Source of the DNA: Acidimicrobiales bacterium
GTDB lineage: Bacteria; Actinomycetota; Acidimicrobiia; Acidimicrobiales; SZUA-35
Direction of reading: 5' to 3'
Assembly (NCBI GenBank): GCA_020630195.1
Contig: JAHDBV010000014.1
Span: forward strand, 1 to 64,000
Length of the DNA: 64,000 nucleotides
The notes beneath the pieces are model-generated. The model saw nothing but the letters and a program-made list of their open reading frames with translations, was not told where the DNA came from and made no database searches. Position numbers and translations under genes: made by a program. This document shows positions 9,182 to 17,684 of this stretch, piece by piece. The first letter of the stretch is position 1, and each line of letters opens with the position of its first letter.

Positions 9182-11029
9182 TCAGAAGTTCGAGACCACC
9201 TCGGCGAAGACCTTGTCGATCGAGCGGGGGTCGCTGGCGTCGTAGACGGCGGCGGCCGAGGCCTCGGCGATCGCCTCGAGGGTGCCGAGGTCGGCATCGT
9301 TGCCGTAGGCGATGGGGAACACCCGCACCGGCCGGCTGCCGACACCCTCGGACCCGCGGGACAACGTGGCGAGGAGCGTGGAGAGCTGGTCGCCGTCGTC
9401 GCCGGGGTCGTCGTCGTCGTTGACGCCGTCGCTCAGCACCACGACGGCGTTGATCCGGCTCCCGTCGTACCCGGCCACCGCGTCGTCGTAGGCCTGCTGG
9501 ACGGCGCCGTAGAGCGGGGTCCCCGCCTGCGGGAACGTACCGGCCACCCGCTGACGGATCAGCGCCTCGTTCTCCGACATCGGCCCGTCCGGCACGAGCT
9601 CGACGATGCTCGACTCGAACGGCGGGTCGGGATCGGTCGTGAAGGTGACGAGCCGGACCCGGTCCTCGGAGGAGAACTCGTCGAGTGCGTTGAGGACGGC
9701 CTCGACGGCCAGCTCGAGCTTCGTGGCACCGGTCTCGACGTCGGCGAGCTCACCCATCGATCCGGAGACATCGAGCAACAACGTGACCTGGGCCGACTTG
9801 CGCTGCTCCTGCCAGAGATCGAGCAGGCCCGTCATCACCCGGGGTTCGGGCACCTCGAGCAAGGTCGCCGGCTGGTTCGGGTCGACGCCGAACTCGGCGG
9901 AGATCGGGCTCGCGATCGCGACGGCCGGGTTGCCCGGCCGGAACCCGAACTCGAGCACCTTCTGCTGGTTCTCGGCTTCCTGCACGAATTCGATGAACCG
10001 GGCCGCGCCCTCGGCCTGCTCGGGGCTCACCCAGGCCTCGTCGACGACGAACAGCGGGTTGTCCGAATAGAGCGTGCCTTCGGAGGGATAGACGGCGACG
10101 AGCTCGACGCGCGGCGGGCGGAGCTCCTCGCCCGGGTCGAGGCGACCATCGGGGTCACCCCGGTTGTAGTCGATCACCGACTTCTCCTCGACCGCCGCCG
10201 CCGAGGCGTACGCGAGTGCCGCACCCCGCTGGTCGGCGCGGAACCAGTTGTTGAGGAACGTGAGCGTCGTGTCGCCGTAGTGCACCACCGCGGACTCGAC
10301 GCCGGCGCCGAAGGCCCGCACGTCGGGCCGGGCGAGGTCCTCGGTCGACAAGCCGGAGGTCTTGTCCGCGGCGGCGTAGGTCTGGGCGATCAACGCCGAG
10401 AGTCCGGAGGTCGAGAAGTTCGGGTTGGTCTTGCCGAGCCGGAACTCGCCCCACTCCGGATGTCCGAGTGCCGCCCAGCCGTCGTCACTCTCGGCGAGGG
10501 TGAGGATGTCCGACCACCCGATCGCCGCGTCGGGCCAGCCGAGCGCCTCGGCCATCGGGCGGGGCATGGCGATCACGAGCGGTGTGACCATGAAGGGCTG
10601 TCCGGCGCCGACCACGGCGGGCAGGCCGACCTCGGACCGGCGCTGGTTCACCACGGCGCCCCAGGCCGCCGAGGCGGGCGACCAGATCACCGGGCGGGGG
10701 CCCTCGGATGCTTCGTCCCACCCCTCGATGAGGAGCTGGGCGCCGAGGCCCGACGCCTTCGACTGGGGCCGCACGAACACACACGTGCCGTCGACCTCGA
10801 CGCCGGAGGCGTTGAAATCGGCGGCGAGCTCCCGCATCAGTTCGATCTTCTCCGACGACACCGACGTCTCGACGGCGATGCAGGAGCCCGGATCCTCGAT
10901 CCCCCCACCACCGGTCTCCAGGTCGAACGAGCAGGCCGCGGCCACGAGCGCGAGCGCCAGCAACGCGATCCATCGCCCCCGACCCGTGGCACGGGGGTGC
11001 GATCGTGTGAGGTGGCGGGAGACGGTCAT
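9182..11029 (-). CDS. lipoprotein: solute-binding domain fused to VWA domain
   Basis: 615-aa exported lipoprotein. A twin-Arg-poor basic N terminus and hydrophobic stretch end in lipobox VAAAC (Cys33). Residues about 45-400 look like a type-1 extracellular solute-binding protein. A von Willebrand A domain follows with an intact metal-adhesion site: DVSGSMG near 420, the Thr in TPLYGAV, and Asp in VVLSDGVND. This fusion recurs in actinobacteria and its ligand is unknown (family knowledge). ATG at 11029 is preceded by GAGGA. It starts 28 bp after the stop of a second solute-binding-like gene, so the pair probably forms one envelope-associated unit without a visible permease. Confidence 0.85.
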   Translation of the reverse strand: MTVSRHLTRSHPRATGRGRWIALLALALVAAACSFDLETGGGGIEDPGSCIAVETSVSSEKIELMRELAADFNASGVEVDGTCVFVRPQSKASGLGAQLLIEGWDEASEGPRPVIWSPASAAWGAVVNQRRSEVGLPAVVGAGQPFMVTPLVIAMPRPMAEALGWPDAAIGWSDILTLAESDDGWAALGHPEWGEFRLGKTNPNFSTSGLSALIAQTYAAADKTSGLSTEDLARPDVRAFGAGVESAVVHYGDTTLTFLNNWFRADQRGAALAYASAAAVEEKSVIDYNRGDPDGRLDPGEELRPPRVELVAVYPSEGTLYSDNPLFVVDEAWVSPEQAEGAARFIEFVQEAENQQKVLEFGFRPGNPAVAIASPISAEFGVDPNQPATLLEVPEPRVMTGLLDLWQEQRKSAQVTLLLDVSGSMGELADVETGATKLELAVEAVLNALDEFSSEDRVRLVTFTTDPDPPFESSIVELVPDGPMSENEALIRQRVAGTFPQAGTPLYGAVQQAYDDAVAGYDGSRINAVVVLSDGVNDDDDPGDDGDQLSTLLATLSRGSEGVGSRPVRVFPIAYGNDADLGTLEAIAEASAAAVYDASDPRSIDKVFAEVVSNF

Positions 11030-11057
11030 GGGGTTCCTCGGATGGTCGTGCGCGATC

Positions 11058-11927
11058 TCAGTTTCGCCGCCGCAGCGCTTCGAGCACACCGGCGGTCGGC
11101 CTCGGATCGTCAACGTCGGTGGGCGACGTCCAGTTCCTGGACCGCAACTCGTCGCCGAGGTCGTCGGCCTCGCTCGAGCGGATCCGTGCCGTGCCGACCT
11201 CGACGGCGACGATCTCGAGCACGCGGCTCGTGTCGGCGGGCGTGACGGCGGCGGCGTCGCTGCGGCCGAGGTCGAGCCAGCTCGCCTCGGTCACGGCCAC
11301 GACCGTGTAGGCACCGGCGCCGTTGAACAGCGCGCCGAGGGGGTCGAGCGCACCGACGGCCCGCACACGACGGTCGAGATCGCTCTCGAAGCGGGCGTAG
11401 TCGGCACCGAGGTCGTTGGAGGCGAACGCCGGTGAGCCGAACCAGCCGGCGGCGAGCTGGCCCCGCACGTGCAGACCCACGGTGGTGTCGACGTCCTGGA
11501 TGCCGAGTGTCGCTCCGTCGGCACCGTCGGCGAGGCAGGCCCAGGTCAGGACATCGCCACAGGCGGTGTCGGCGCCCCGCACGGCGACCAGCACGAGTGG
11601 GCTGGCCGCGATCGGGTCCGACACCGAGACATCCGCGGTGCGTTGGCGCGCCGCGGCGAGATTCTCGGCCCACACCCGTTCGGTGATCCACCGGACCGAG
11701 GTGGTGCCGCTCGCGAGTCGGTCGAGGGTGTCGCCCGGGTCCTCGAGGCGGACCTCGGCACCGAACACCGCCCGGCAGGCGTCCGCGATGGCGCGGTCGC
11801 ACACGAGCTCGGTGCCATCGTCGGGGAGCTCCACCACCGGATCGCCGTCGAGGGTCCGTCGGATCACGATCGCTCCGACGACGAGGGCCACCGCGGCGAT
11901 CAGCGCCAGCAGTCGCCGCAGTGCCAC
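11058..11927 (-). CDS. membrane-anchored substrate-binding-like protein
   Basis: 289-aa protein with one N-terminal transmembrane segment (residues about 4-22, LRRLLALIAAVALVVGAIV) and an extracytoplasmic region resembling a solute-binding domain (VCDRAIADACRAVFGAEV, RLASGTTSVRWITERVWAENL). It is not a lipoprotein. The GTG at 11927 begins four bases after the pth stop, indicating translational coupling with pth. It is followed by the VWA lipoprotein. It may be a partial paralogue of that protein's N-terminal domain; confirming this needs alignment. Confidence 0.68.
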   Translation of the reverse strand: MALRRLLALIAAVALVVGAIVIRRTLDGDPVVELPDDGTELVCDRAIADACRAVFGAEVRLEDPGDTLDRLASGTTSVRWITERVWAENLAAARQRTADVSVSDPIAASPLVLVAVRGADTACGDVLTWACLADGADGATLGIQDVDTTVGLHVRGQLAAGWFGSPAFASNDLGADYARFESDLDRRVRAVGALDPLGALFNGAGAYTVVAVTEASWLDLGRSDAAAVTPADTSRVLEIVAVEVGTARIRSSEADDLGDELRSRNWTSPTDVDDPRPTAGVLEALRRRN

Positions 11928-11931
11928 GGGG

Positions 11932-12564
11932 TCAGTCTCCCACGGGCCGCCGGTTGACGACCGCCATGGTGGCGTCGACGCCGTCGGTGAGGAGCTGCTC
12001 GACCGCATCGACACAGCGACCGAGGGCGTCGTCGAGCTCGAGGCGCTCGGCCTTGCCGGGCCGGCGCAACACGAAGTCGCGACCCGCCTGGGACGCAGGC
12101 GGACGACCGATCCCGATGCGCAGCCGCACGTAGTCGGTCGTGCCGAGGTGCTGGGTGATCGACCGGAGGCCGTTGTGGCCGGCGAGGCCGCCACCCTGCT
12201 TCAGTTTCAACCGCCCGACGGGCAGGTCGAGCTCGTCGTGCACCACGACGAGCTGGACACCCTCGTCGATGCCGTGCCGGCGGCACAGGGCCCGCACGGA
12301 CTCACCCGAGGCGTTCATGTAGGTGGTCGGGAACGCCGCCACCACTCGGTGGGCGCCGATCCGGAGCTCGCCGACGAGGGCCCGCTCCTTCGACTTCGTC
12401 AGGCGCTCGCCGTGGCGAGCCGCGAGCAGCGCCACCATGTCGGCGCCGACGTTGTGGCGCGTGCCCTCGAACTCGGTGCCGGGATTACCGAGCCCGACCA
12501 CCAGCAGATCCGCTGGTGTGCCCTTGCGGGCGGGTTCGTTGGCCTTCCGGTTGAGCCAGGGCAT
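11932..12564 (-). CDS. pth: peptidyl-tRNA hydrolase
   Basis: 210-aa Pth, which recycles peptidyl-tRNA dropped from ribosomes. Conserved features are GNPG (26-29), the catalytic His37 in RHNVG, Asn84 in TTYMN, Asp110 in VVHDELD and Asn131 in GHNGL. The N terminus has about 17 extra basic residues before the conserved strand LLVVGLGNPG. It sits 24 bp downstream of rplY, the usual rplY-pth pairing. Confidence 0.96.
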   Translation of the reverse strand: MPWLNRKANEPARKGTPADLLVVGLGNPGTEFEGTRHNVGADMVALLAARHGERLTKSKERALVGELRIGAHRVVAAFPTTYMNASGESVRALCRRHGIDEGVQLVVVHDELDLPVGRLKLKQGGGLAGHNGLRSITQHLGTTDYVRLRIGIGRPPASQAGRDFVLRRPGKAERLELDDALGRCVDAVEQLLTDGVDATMAVVNRRPVGD

Positions 12565-12588
12565 CGGAGCCGTTCAGCGTGGAGGGCG

Positions 12589-13230
12589 TCAGCCCTCGTC
12601 GCCACCCTCGGCGGGAGCGGCCTCGCCGTCGCCACCTTCGGCGAGAGCGTCTTCCATGGCACCCTGACGGGACGCACGGGTCGCCACCGGGGCGGCCACG
12701 GTGGTGGTCGGCTTGCGGCGGGTCACGGCGCCATCGGGCAGCACCAGGTCTCGCACGGCGATCCGGCTGTCGAGCGTGAGCGCCGAGACGTCGGCCTCGA
12801 TGGCGAGCGGGATGGCGGTCGGCAGCACGACGAGGGGGATCTCGAAGAGCTTCTGCTCGACGAGGGCGCCGGCTTCGGCGACCTCCCTGGCGTGGCCGGT
12901 GAGGCGGATCGGCACCTTCACCTTGATCGGCTCGTCGTCGGCGACCCGCAGGAAGTCGACGTGGGTGGCGGTCCGCTTGATCGGGTCGCGCTGGACGTCC
13001 TTGACGATGACCTTCTCGGTCGTGCCGTCGATGTCCAGGTGGAAGATCGTGTTCAGGCCGGTGTCGACCTTGAGGGCGTCCCGCAGCTCGACGTGGGGCA
13101 CGGTGACGGCGATCGGATCGGCATCACGGCCGTAGACGACGCCGGGAAGCTGACCCTCGGCACGGAGGCGGCGGCTCGGACCGGAGCCCAGCTCACGACC
13201 GGTGGTGGCCTTGACGGTGATCTGCGACAT
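12589..13230 (-). CDS. rplY: 50S ribosomal protein bL25, Ctc/TL5 type
   Basis: 213-aa bL25 of the long Ctc form. The N-terminal 5S-rRNA-binding domain (TVKATTGRELGSGPSRRLRA, PGVVYGRD) is followed by the TL5 beta-domain and an acidic, Ala/Gly-rich tail (residues about 190-213). It binds 5S rRNA in the large subunit. The ATG at 13230 has only a weak upstream purine run. A TAGCCT hexamer at 13306-13311 gives a leader of about 70 nt. Confidence 0.95.
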   Translation of the reverse strand: MSQITVKATTGRELGSGPSRRLRAEGQLPGVVYGRDADPIAVTVPHVELRDALKVDTGLNTIFHLDIDGTTEKVIVKDVQRDPIKRTATHVDFLRVADDEPIKVKVPIRLTGHAREVAEAGALVEQKLFEIPLVVLPTAIPLAIEADVSALTLDSRIAVRDLVLPDGAVTRRKPTTTVAAPVATRASRQGAMEDALAEGGDGEAAPAEGGDEG

Positions 13231-13305
13231 TGGGGGACCTCGAACGGAACAGGTGGTGGCGGCTGGCGTGCATCCGCGCCGGGCGCGGGCCGCATCGACC
13301 CGCTG

Positions 13306-13311
13306 AGGCTA
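13306..13311 (-). promoter_or_regulatory. candidate -10 element for rplY-pth
   Basis: TAGCCT on the minus strand lies in the 116-bp gap between prs and rplY and is the best -10 match there; it sits inside a short dyad (CGCT...AGCG). I do not see a convincing -35. It would place an rplY-pth promoter separate from prs. Confidence 0.35.
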
Positions 13312-13346
13312 GCGGGAAGTGCGCCGATGCCACGCGGCCGACGAGC

Positions 13347-14330
13347 TCAGTTCTGGTTCTTGCCGTCGAAGATCTCCGACACCGAGGAGTCCTCGAAGAC
13401 CGCACGGATGGCATCACCGATCAGGGGCGCCACCGAGAGGCGCTCGAAGATGGGCAGTTCCTTCTCCGGCGGCAGCGGCAGCGTGTCGGTCACGACGACC
13501 GACTGGAGCGGCGAACCGGCGAGGCGTTCGATGGCCGGGCCGGAGAACACCCCGTGGGTCGTGGCGGCGTGGACCTCACTGGCGCCCCGCTCGACGAGCA
13601 GCTCGGCGGCCGAGACGATCGTGCCGGCGGTGTCGATCATGTCGTCGATGAGCACACAGCAGCGACCGTCGACCTCACCGACGATGTCCTTGGCCTCGAC
13701 GGCGTTCTTCACGCCCTTCAGGCGCCGCTTGTGCACGATCGCGAGATCGGCGTGCAGCATCTGGGCGTAGCGCTCGGCCACCTTCACCCGGCCGGCGTCC
13801 GGCGAGACGACCACGAGGTCGGAGCCGTGCCGGGCGGCGAGGTGATCGACGAGCACCGGCATGGCGGTGAGGTGATCGACCGGGCCGTCGAAGAAGCCCT
13901 GGATCTGGCCCGAGTGCAGATCGACCGAGACGATCCGATCGGTGCCGGCGGCGCGGAACAGATCGGCCACGAGCCGGGCCGTGATCGGTTCACGACCCTC
14001 GCTCTTCCGGTCCTGGCGGGCGTAGGGGTAGAAGGGCATCACGGCGGTGATGCGCTTGGCCGAGGCCCGCTTCGCGGCGTCGACCATGATCAGGTGTTCC
14101 ATCAGCGAGTCGTTGACGGATCGACCGGCGAACGCACCGTGGCTCTGCACGATGAACACGTCGGACCCACGGACCGATTCGGCGAAGCGGCAGTGGTCCT
14201 CGCCATTGGCGAACTGGGCCAGATGCGCCTCGGTGATCTCGATCCCGAGGTTCGTCGCCACGGCCCGGGCGAGCCCGGCGTTGTGGCGTCCTGCGAACAG
14301 GTGCAGCGTCTTCTTGGTCAGAACTTCCAT
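13347..14330 (-). CDS. prs: ribose-phosphate diphosphokinase
   Basis: 327-aa PRPP synthetase, which makes 5-phosphoribosyl diphosphate for nucleotides, histidine and tryptophan. Visible motifs are the ATP-binding flexible loop region RQDRKSEGREPI, the ribose-5-phosphate loop LIDDMIDTAGT, and DLHSGQIQGFFDGPVDHL. The ATG at 14330 follows GGGGAG at suitable spacing; more upstream in-frame codons have no family homology. It lies 25 bp after the GlmU-like gene, matching the classical glmU-prs operon order. Confidence 0.96.
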   Translation of the reverse strand: MEVLTKKTLHLFAGRHNAGLARAVATNLGIEITEAHLAQFANGEDHCRFAESVRGSDVFIVQSHGAFAGRSVNDSLMEHLIMVDAAKRASAKRITAVMPFYPYARQDRKSEGREPITARLVADLFRAAGTDRIVSVDLHSGQIQGFFDGPVDHLTAMPVLVDHLAARHGSDLVVVSPDAGRVKVAERYAQMLHADLAIVHKRRLKGVKNAVEAKDIVGEVDGRCCVLIDDMIDTAGTIVSAAELLVERGASEVHAATTHGVFSGPAIERLAGSPLQSVVVTDTLPLPPEKELPIFERLSVAPLIGDAIRAVFEDSSVSEIFDGKNQN

Positions 14331-14355
14331 CGGTCTCCCCGCCTCTGGAAATCGG

Positions 14356-15477
14356 TCATGACGTGGCCGTCGCATCCGCCGGCCCGCCGGCAGCATAGAA
14401 GGGCCCGGTGACGGCACCGGCGGACACTTCCGCGCCGGCGTCGAGCACGGCGAACGGACCGACCCGGGCACCGTCGCCGACGACGGCGTCGCGCGCCATC
14501 GCCTTCTCCACCACGGCGTCCCGGCCGACCCTCGTCCCCACGAGTCGGGTGTCGGGGCCGATCTCGGAGCCGTCGCCGACCTCGCAGTCGCCCTGCAGCA
14601 TCGTGCCGGGGAACAGGGTCACGTCGGTACCGAGGCGCACGGTGGCGTCGATGTAGGTGCGGCTCGGGTCGAGCATCGTGACGCCACGATCGAGCCAGTG
14701 TTCGTTGGTGCGACGACGGAGCTCGGCCTCGGCGTCGGCCAACTGGCGACGGCTGTCGACGGGTCGGAGATCGGCACGGGGATCGGCCTGCTCCGACGGG
14801 TGGGTCGCGATGGGGTGACCGGCTTCGGCCAGGACCTCCACCACGTCGATCAGGCGGTGCTCACCGCCGAACCGTGGTGCGGCCCGGCGGAGTGCGGCGG
14901 CGAACAGCCCGCGCTGCACCACCATCACACCGAGTGAGATCTCCCCGATGAGGCGTTCCTCGCCGAGGGCATCGGCGTCGACGACGACACTGGCCACACG
15001 GCCGCGCCGGTCGCGGGTGATCCGGGGCCAGCCGTCGGCGGCGGCCACCTCGGCGGTGAGCAAGGTGGCGGTGGCGGCGGAATCGACGTGGGTCGTCACG
15101 AGATCCCGGAGCACGTCGGGCTGCACGAGCGGCACGTCGGCGGGGATCACGATCACGTGGTCCTCGTCGCCACCGATGCCGTGATCGTCGAGCGTCGCGA
15201 GCCCGACGAGCGTCGCATGACCCATGCCGCGGCCGCCGATCTGCTCGGCGAATCGCAACGGCATCGTCGCGGCGTCGGCGGCGACCCGTTCCCGCAGGCG
15301 ATCGACGTCGCGTCCGGCCACGACCGCGGCCTCGGTGGCGCCCGCGCCGCCGAGGGCATCGAGGATGTAGGCGACCATCGGACGTCCGCAGAGCAGGTGC
15401 AGTGGCTTGGGTCGACTGGAGCGCAGCGGTGCGCCCGAGGAGGTGGCCACCACGACCGAGACGACTCGAGGATCCAT
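14356..15477 (-). CDS. GlmU-like nucleotidyltransferase, degenerate and C-terminally short
   Basis: 373-aa protein in the position where glmU normally precedes prs. The N-terminal domain aligns with GlmU uridyltransferase: Lys24 in RPKPLH, GMGHA (85-89), Asp114 in IPADVPL. Two hallmark elements are altered: the glycine-rich LAAGxGTRM loop reads VVATSSGAPL, and the metal-binding Asn-Asn before RxQLA is Asp241-Ser242. The left-handed beta-helix begins near 275 but stops at about 360, before the acetyl-transfer residues of normal GlmU (about 450-490 aa). I infer reduced or changed activity; a true GlmU may lie elsewhere. The start ATG follows TAGACA and eight bases. Confidence 0.8.
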   Translation of the reverse strand: MDPRVVSVVVATSSGAPLRSSRPKPLHLLCGRPMVAYILDALGGAGATEAAVVAGRDVDRLRERVAADAATMPLRFAEQIGGRGMGHATLVGLATLDDHGIGGDEDHVIVIPADVPLVQPDVLRDLVTTHVDSAATATLLTAEVAAADGWPRITRDRRGRVASVVVDADALGEERLIGEISLGVMVVQRGLFAAALRRAAPRFGGEHRLIDVVEVLAEAGHPIATHPSEQADPRADLRPVDSRRQLADAEAELRRRTNEHWLDRGVTMLDPSRTYIDATVRLGTDVTLFPGTMLQGDCEVGDGSEIGPDTRLVGTRVGRDAVVEKAMARDAVVGDGARVGPFAVLDAGAEVSAGAVTGPFYAAGGPADATATS

Positions 15478-15573
15478 CGCCCCCGTGTCTAGCCCGTGTG
15501 GCGCTCGACGCGCCGATCGGTTCCGGGCCGGCGGCGAGGTCGAGGGCGCCACCGACACATCGGGCCGAGGGTC

Positions 15574-15613
15574 AAAACGCACCGATGCCGGAGGCGGGGG
15601 CCTCCGGCATCGG
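15574..15613 (-). terminator. intrinsic terminator after tRNA-Gln
   Basis: Perfect 13-bp inverted repeat (15582-15594 with 15601-15613, 6-nt loop). On the minus strand it is followed by GCGTTTTGA, giving a short U tract at about 15574-15577. It is about 70 bp past the tRNA 3' end and before the GlmU-like gene. Confidence 0.7.
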
Positions 15614-15685
15614 CATGTTGAGGGGGAGACCACTCCATCGGCCCGTCTCGGGGGCCCGTGAGTGGTCGACCGCGACTTTTTCGAG

Positions 15686-15761
15686 TGGCTCGCCCGGGAG
15701 GACTCGAACCTCCAACGGCCGGATTCAAAGTCCGGTGTTCTGCCAATTGAACTACGGGCGA
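15686..15761 (-). tRNA. tRNA-Gln (anticodon TTG), CCA encoded
   Basis: Cloverleaf read by eye on the minus strand. The 7-bp acceptor stem is TCGCCCG/CGGGCGA (15755-15761 with 15690-15696), with D arm GTTCAATTGGCAGAAC, anticodon stem CCGGA/TCCGG around loop CTTTGAA (anticodon TTG), and T arm GGAGG/CCTCC around TTCGAGT. The discriminator G is followed by an encoded CCA (15686-15688). It reads CAA/CAG codons. Confidence 0.96.
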
Positions 15762-15886
15762 CCGCCGGCGGACCGGCGTCCACAATCTAGGAGCCGTGAC
15801 CACCGGTTCGGGAACGGAAATCCACGGATCGACGACCGGGCGGTCCGGTGGTGCGGGCACGGGTCGCCGGTAGGGTTCTCGGCCTT

Positions 15887-15985
15887 ATGGGATCGCTCAT
15901 CAAGAAGCGTCGGAAGCGCATGCGGAAGAAGAAGCACCGCAAGCTGCTGAAGCGGACTCGCGTCCAGCGTCGCAACAAGAAGTAA
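15887..15985 (+). CDS. small ribosomal protein bS22 (AURKAIP1/COX24 type)
   Basis: 32-aa, extremely basic protein (MGSLIKKRRKRMRKKKHR and following residues). It matches the tiny small-subunit protein known from mycobacteria as bS22, which is related to the mitochondrial AURKAIP1/COX24 domain. It is too short for most gene finders. The TAGGGT hexamer at 15871-15876 ends ten bases before the ATG and there is no Shine-Dalgarno sequence. A strong convergent hairpin follows at 16031-16064. The family is characteristic of Actinomycetota. Confidence 0.93.
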   Translation: MGSLIKKRRKRMRKKKHRKLLKRTRVQRRNKK

Positions 15986-16030
15986 CAACCGAACTCTTCT
16001 GACGGCCGACGTCCGCGTCGACCCGTTCGT

Positions 16031-16064
16031 GAATCACCCGTGGTCGTTCCGACACGGGTGATTC
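16031..16064. terminator. bidirectional hairpin between bS22 and ispE
   Basis: Perfect 12-bp inverted repeat GAATCACCCGTG / CACGGGTGATTC with a 10-nt loop, between the convergent bS22 gene and ispE. The plus-strand side continues with GTCGTTCTC, only a weak U tract. Confidence 0.65.
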
Positions 16065-16098
16065 GTCGTTCTCGGGCGCCGGAGCGGACGCCCGCCGA

Positions 16099-16833
16099 TC
16101 ACTCGGCGGGCCCGGCCCAGCCGGCCGGCACCGTCCGGGCGACGATGCGGCCGGGACCCGGCACGTCGGCCTCGACGAACCACGTCGACCCCGATCCGGC
16201 GAGAATCGGCCGCATACCGGCGGCGTCGCCGAGTTCGTCTCGGACCCTCGCGAGTTCGGGGGCGACGCGCAGCGCGGCCGGCTCGAGATCGTTCCGACCG
16301 TTCGGATCCTCGGGATACCCCATCTCGTCCCACGTCCGGTAGACGAGCGGCGTCGGGCACGCGATCGGCGGCGTCACGAGGGTCACGACCCGGGGCTCGA
16401 ACGGCAGCGGTTCGACGACCTCACCGATCCCCGACACCCGCGCCCGTCCACCCACGGCGCAGAAGGCGACATCGGCACCGATGCGGGCGGCCGCCCCGAG
16501 GTCGTCGAAGCCGGCCCAACGCAGCACGGCGCCGGCATCGGACGATCCACCACCGAGCCCGGCCTGCGACGGCACGTGCTTGTGGAGTGTGATCCCCGCC
16601 GTCCGGCCGGCGAGGACGAGTGCCTTGTTCACGAGATTCGATGGGCCGGTGGGGATGTCGGCACCACCACCGACGACGGTCAGGCCATCGCCGTCGGGGT
16701 CGATCTCGAGCCGGTCGGCGAGGTCGAGTGTGACCATCTCGGCGTCGATCAGGTGGTAGCCGTCGTCCCGCACACCCGTCACCCGCAACGTCAGGGTGAG
16801 TTTGGCCGGGGCCCAGATCGTCTCAGTCGCCAC
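16099..16833 (-). CDS. ispE: 4-diphosphocytidyl-2-C-methyl-D-erythritol kinase
   Basis: 244-aa GHMP kinase of the non-mevalonate isoprenoid pathway. It has Lys11 in PAKLTLTL (family PAKLNL, so the Asn is Thr here), RDDGYH, the ATP loop GLGGGSSDAG (92-101) and Asp121 in GADVAF. It is shorter than the usual 280-300 aa, mainly in the C-terminal lobe, but the terminal GSGST motif is present. The GTG start lies inside the last codons of rsmA (11-bp overlap), the classical rsmA-ispE arrangement. Upstream in-frame codons belong to rsmA sequence space and are unlikely to be used. Confidence 0.9.
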   Translation of the reverse strand: MATETIWAPAKLTLTLRVTGVRDDGYHLIDAEMVTLDLADRLEIDPDGDGLTVVGGGADIPTGPSNLVNKALVLAGRTAGITLHKHVPSQAGLGGGSSDAGAVLRWAGFDDLGAAARIGADVAFCAVGGRARVSGIGEVVEPLPFEPRVVTLVTPPIACPTPLVYRTWDEMGYPEDPNGRNDLEPAALRVAPELARVRDELGDAAGMRPILAGSGSTWFVEADVPGPGRIVARTVPAGWAGPAE

Positions 16834-17677
16834 GCTCGGAACGGTACTGCCGGGCCAGTCGGTCCCAGCCGGCCAGATCGACGGCCTCGGCCCGGGCGGT
16901 GGGTTCGACACCGGCGGCGGTGATGGCATCGCTGTCGAGCAGCCCGGCGAGGCTCCGACGGAGCATCTTGCGACGCTGGCCGAAGCCGGCCCGGGCGAGT
17001 TCGAGCACGTCGTCCGGATCGGACTCGATCACCGGTTCTTCGTGACGCACGATCTCGACGAGAACCGACTCGACCTTCGGTGGCGGCAGGAAGACCTGGG
17101 GAGGCACCCGAGCGACCACCTTCGCCGTGCCGTGTACCGCGGTGACGACCGACGGGATGCCTGCGGCGCGCTCCCCCGGTGCAGCCGCCAGGCGTTCGCC
17201 GACCTCCGCCTGGACCATCACCAGGAAGCGGGTGATCCGCGGTTCGTCGGTGAGCACGCCGAGCAGGAGCGGGGTTCCGACGTTGTAGGGCAGGTTCGCC
17301 ACCATCGTCCACGGCCGCTCGTCGAGCACGCTCGACCAGTCGAGTTCGAGGGCGTCGGCCTGCACGATCGTGGCGTCGTGGTCGGCGAGCACCTCGGCGA
17401 GGGCGGGCAACAGGTACTGATCGCGCTCGACGGCGACGAGTTCGACCCCGGCCCGGCACAGACCGAGGCTGAGCGAACCGAGGCCGGGCCCGACCTCCAC
17501 CACCGGATCGCCGGGGCCGACGCCGGCGAGGCGGACGATGCGTTCGATCTGCGACGGCTCGCAGAGGAAGTTCTGGCCCAGCGCGCGACTCGGTTCGAGA
17601 CCGTGGGTGTCGAGCAACGCCCGCACGCGGGCACGGGTGAGCAGCCCGGAACCGGTGCCGGGCTCGTGATCGGTCAC
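16823..17677 (-). CDS. rsmA: 16S rRNA dimethyladenosine transferase
   Basis: 284-aa KsgA/RsmA, which dimethylates A1518 and A1519 of 16S rRNA. The family motifs are GQNFL (34-38), EVGPGLG (61-67), VERD (84-87), ADAL (107-110) and the catalytic NLPY (128-131). The GTG start at 17677 is seven bases after the stop of the Rpf-like gene, and its end overlaps ispE. The gene order TatD, Rpf, rsmA, ispE is the conserved actinobacterial one. Confidence 0.96.
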   Translation of the reverse strand: MTDHEPGTGSGLLTRARVRALLDTHGLEPSRALGQNFLCEPSQIERIVRLAGVGPGDPVVEVGPGLGSLSLGLCRAGVELVAVERDQYLLPALAEVLADHDATIVQADALELDWSSVLDERPWTMVANLPYNVGTPLLLGVLTDEPRITRFLVMVQAEVGERLAAAPGERAAGIPSVVTAVHGTAKVVARVPPQVFLPPPKVESVLVEIVRHEEPVIESDPDDVLELARAGFGQRRKMLRRSLAGLLDSDAITAAGVEPTARAEAVDLAGWDRLARQYRSERGD

Positions 17678-17684
17678 GCTCGGC

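Noticed and set aside
4224-13770. Several 600-780-codon plus-strand frames antisense to mfd, DUF1015, the VWA lipoprotein, pth and rplY
   Set aside because: They are composition shadows: no recognisable domains, biased toward His/Gly/Arg/Asp repeats, and fully overlapped by well-supported genes.
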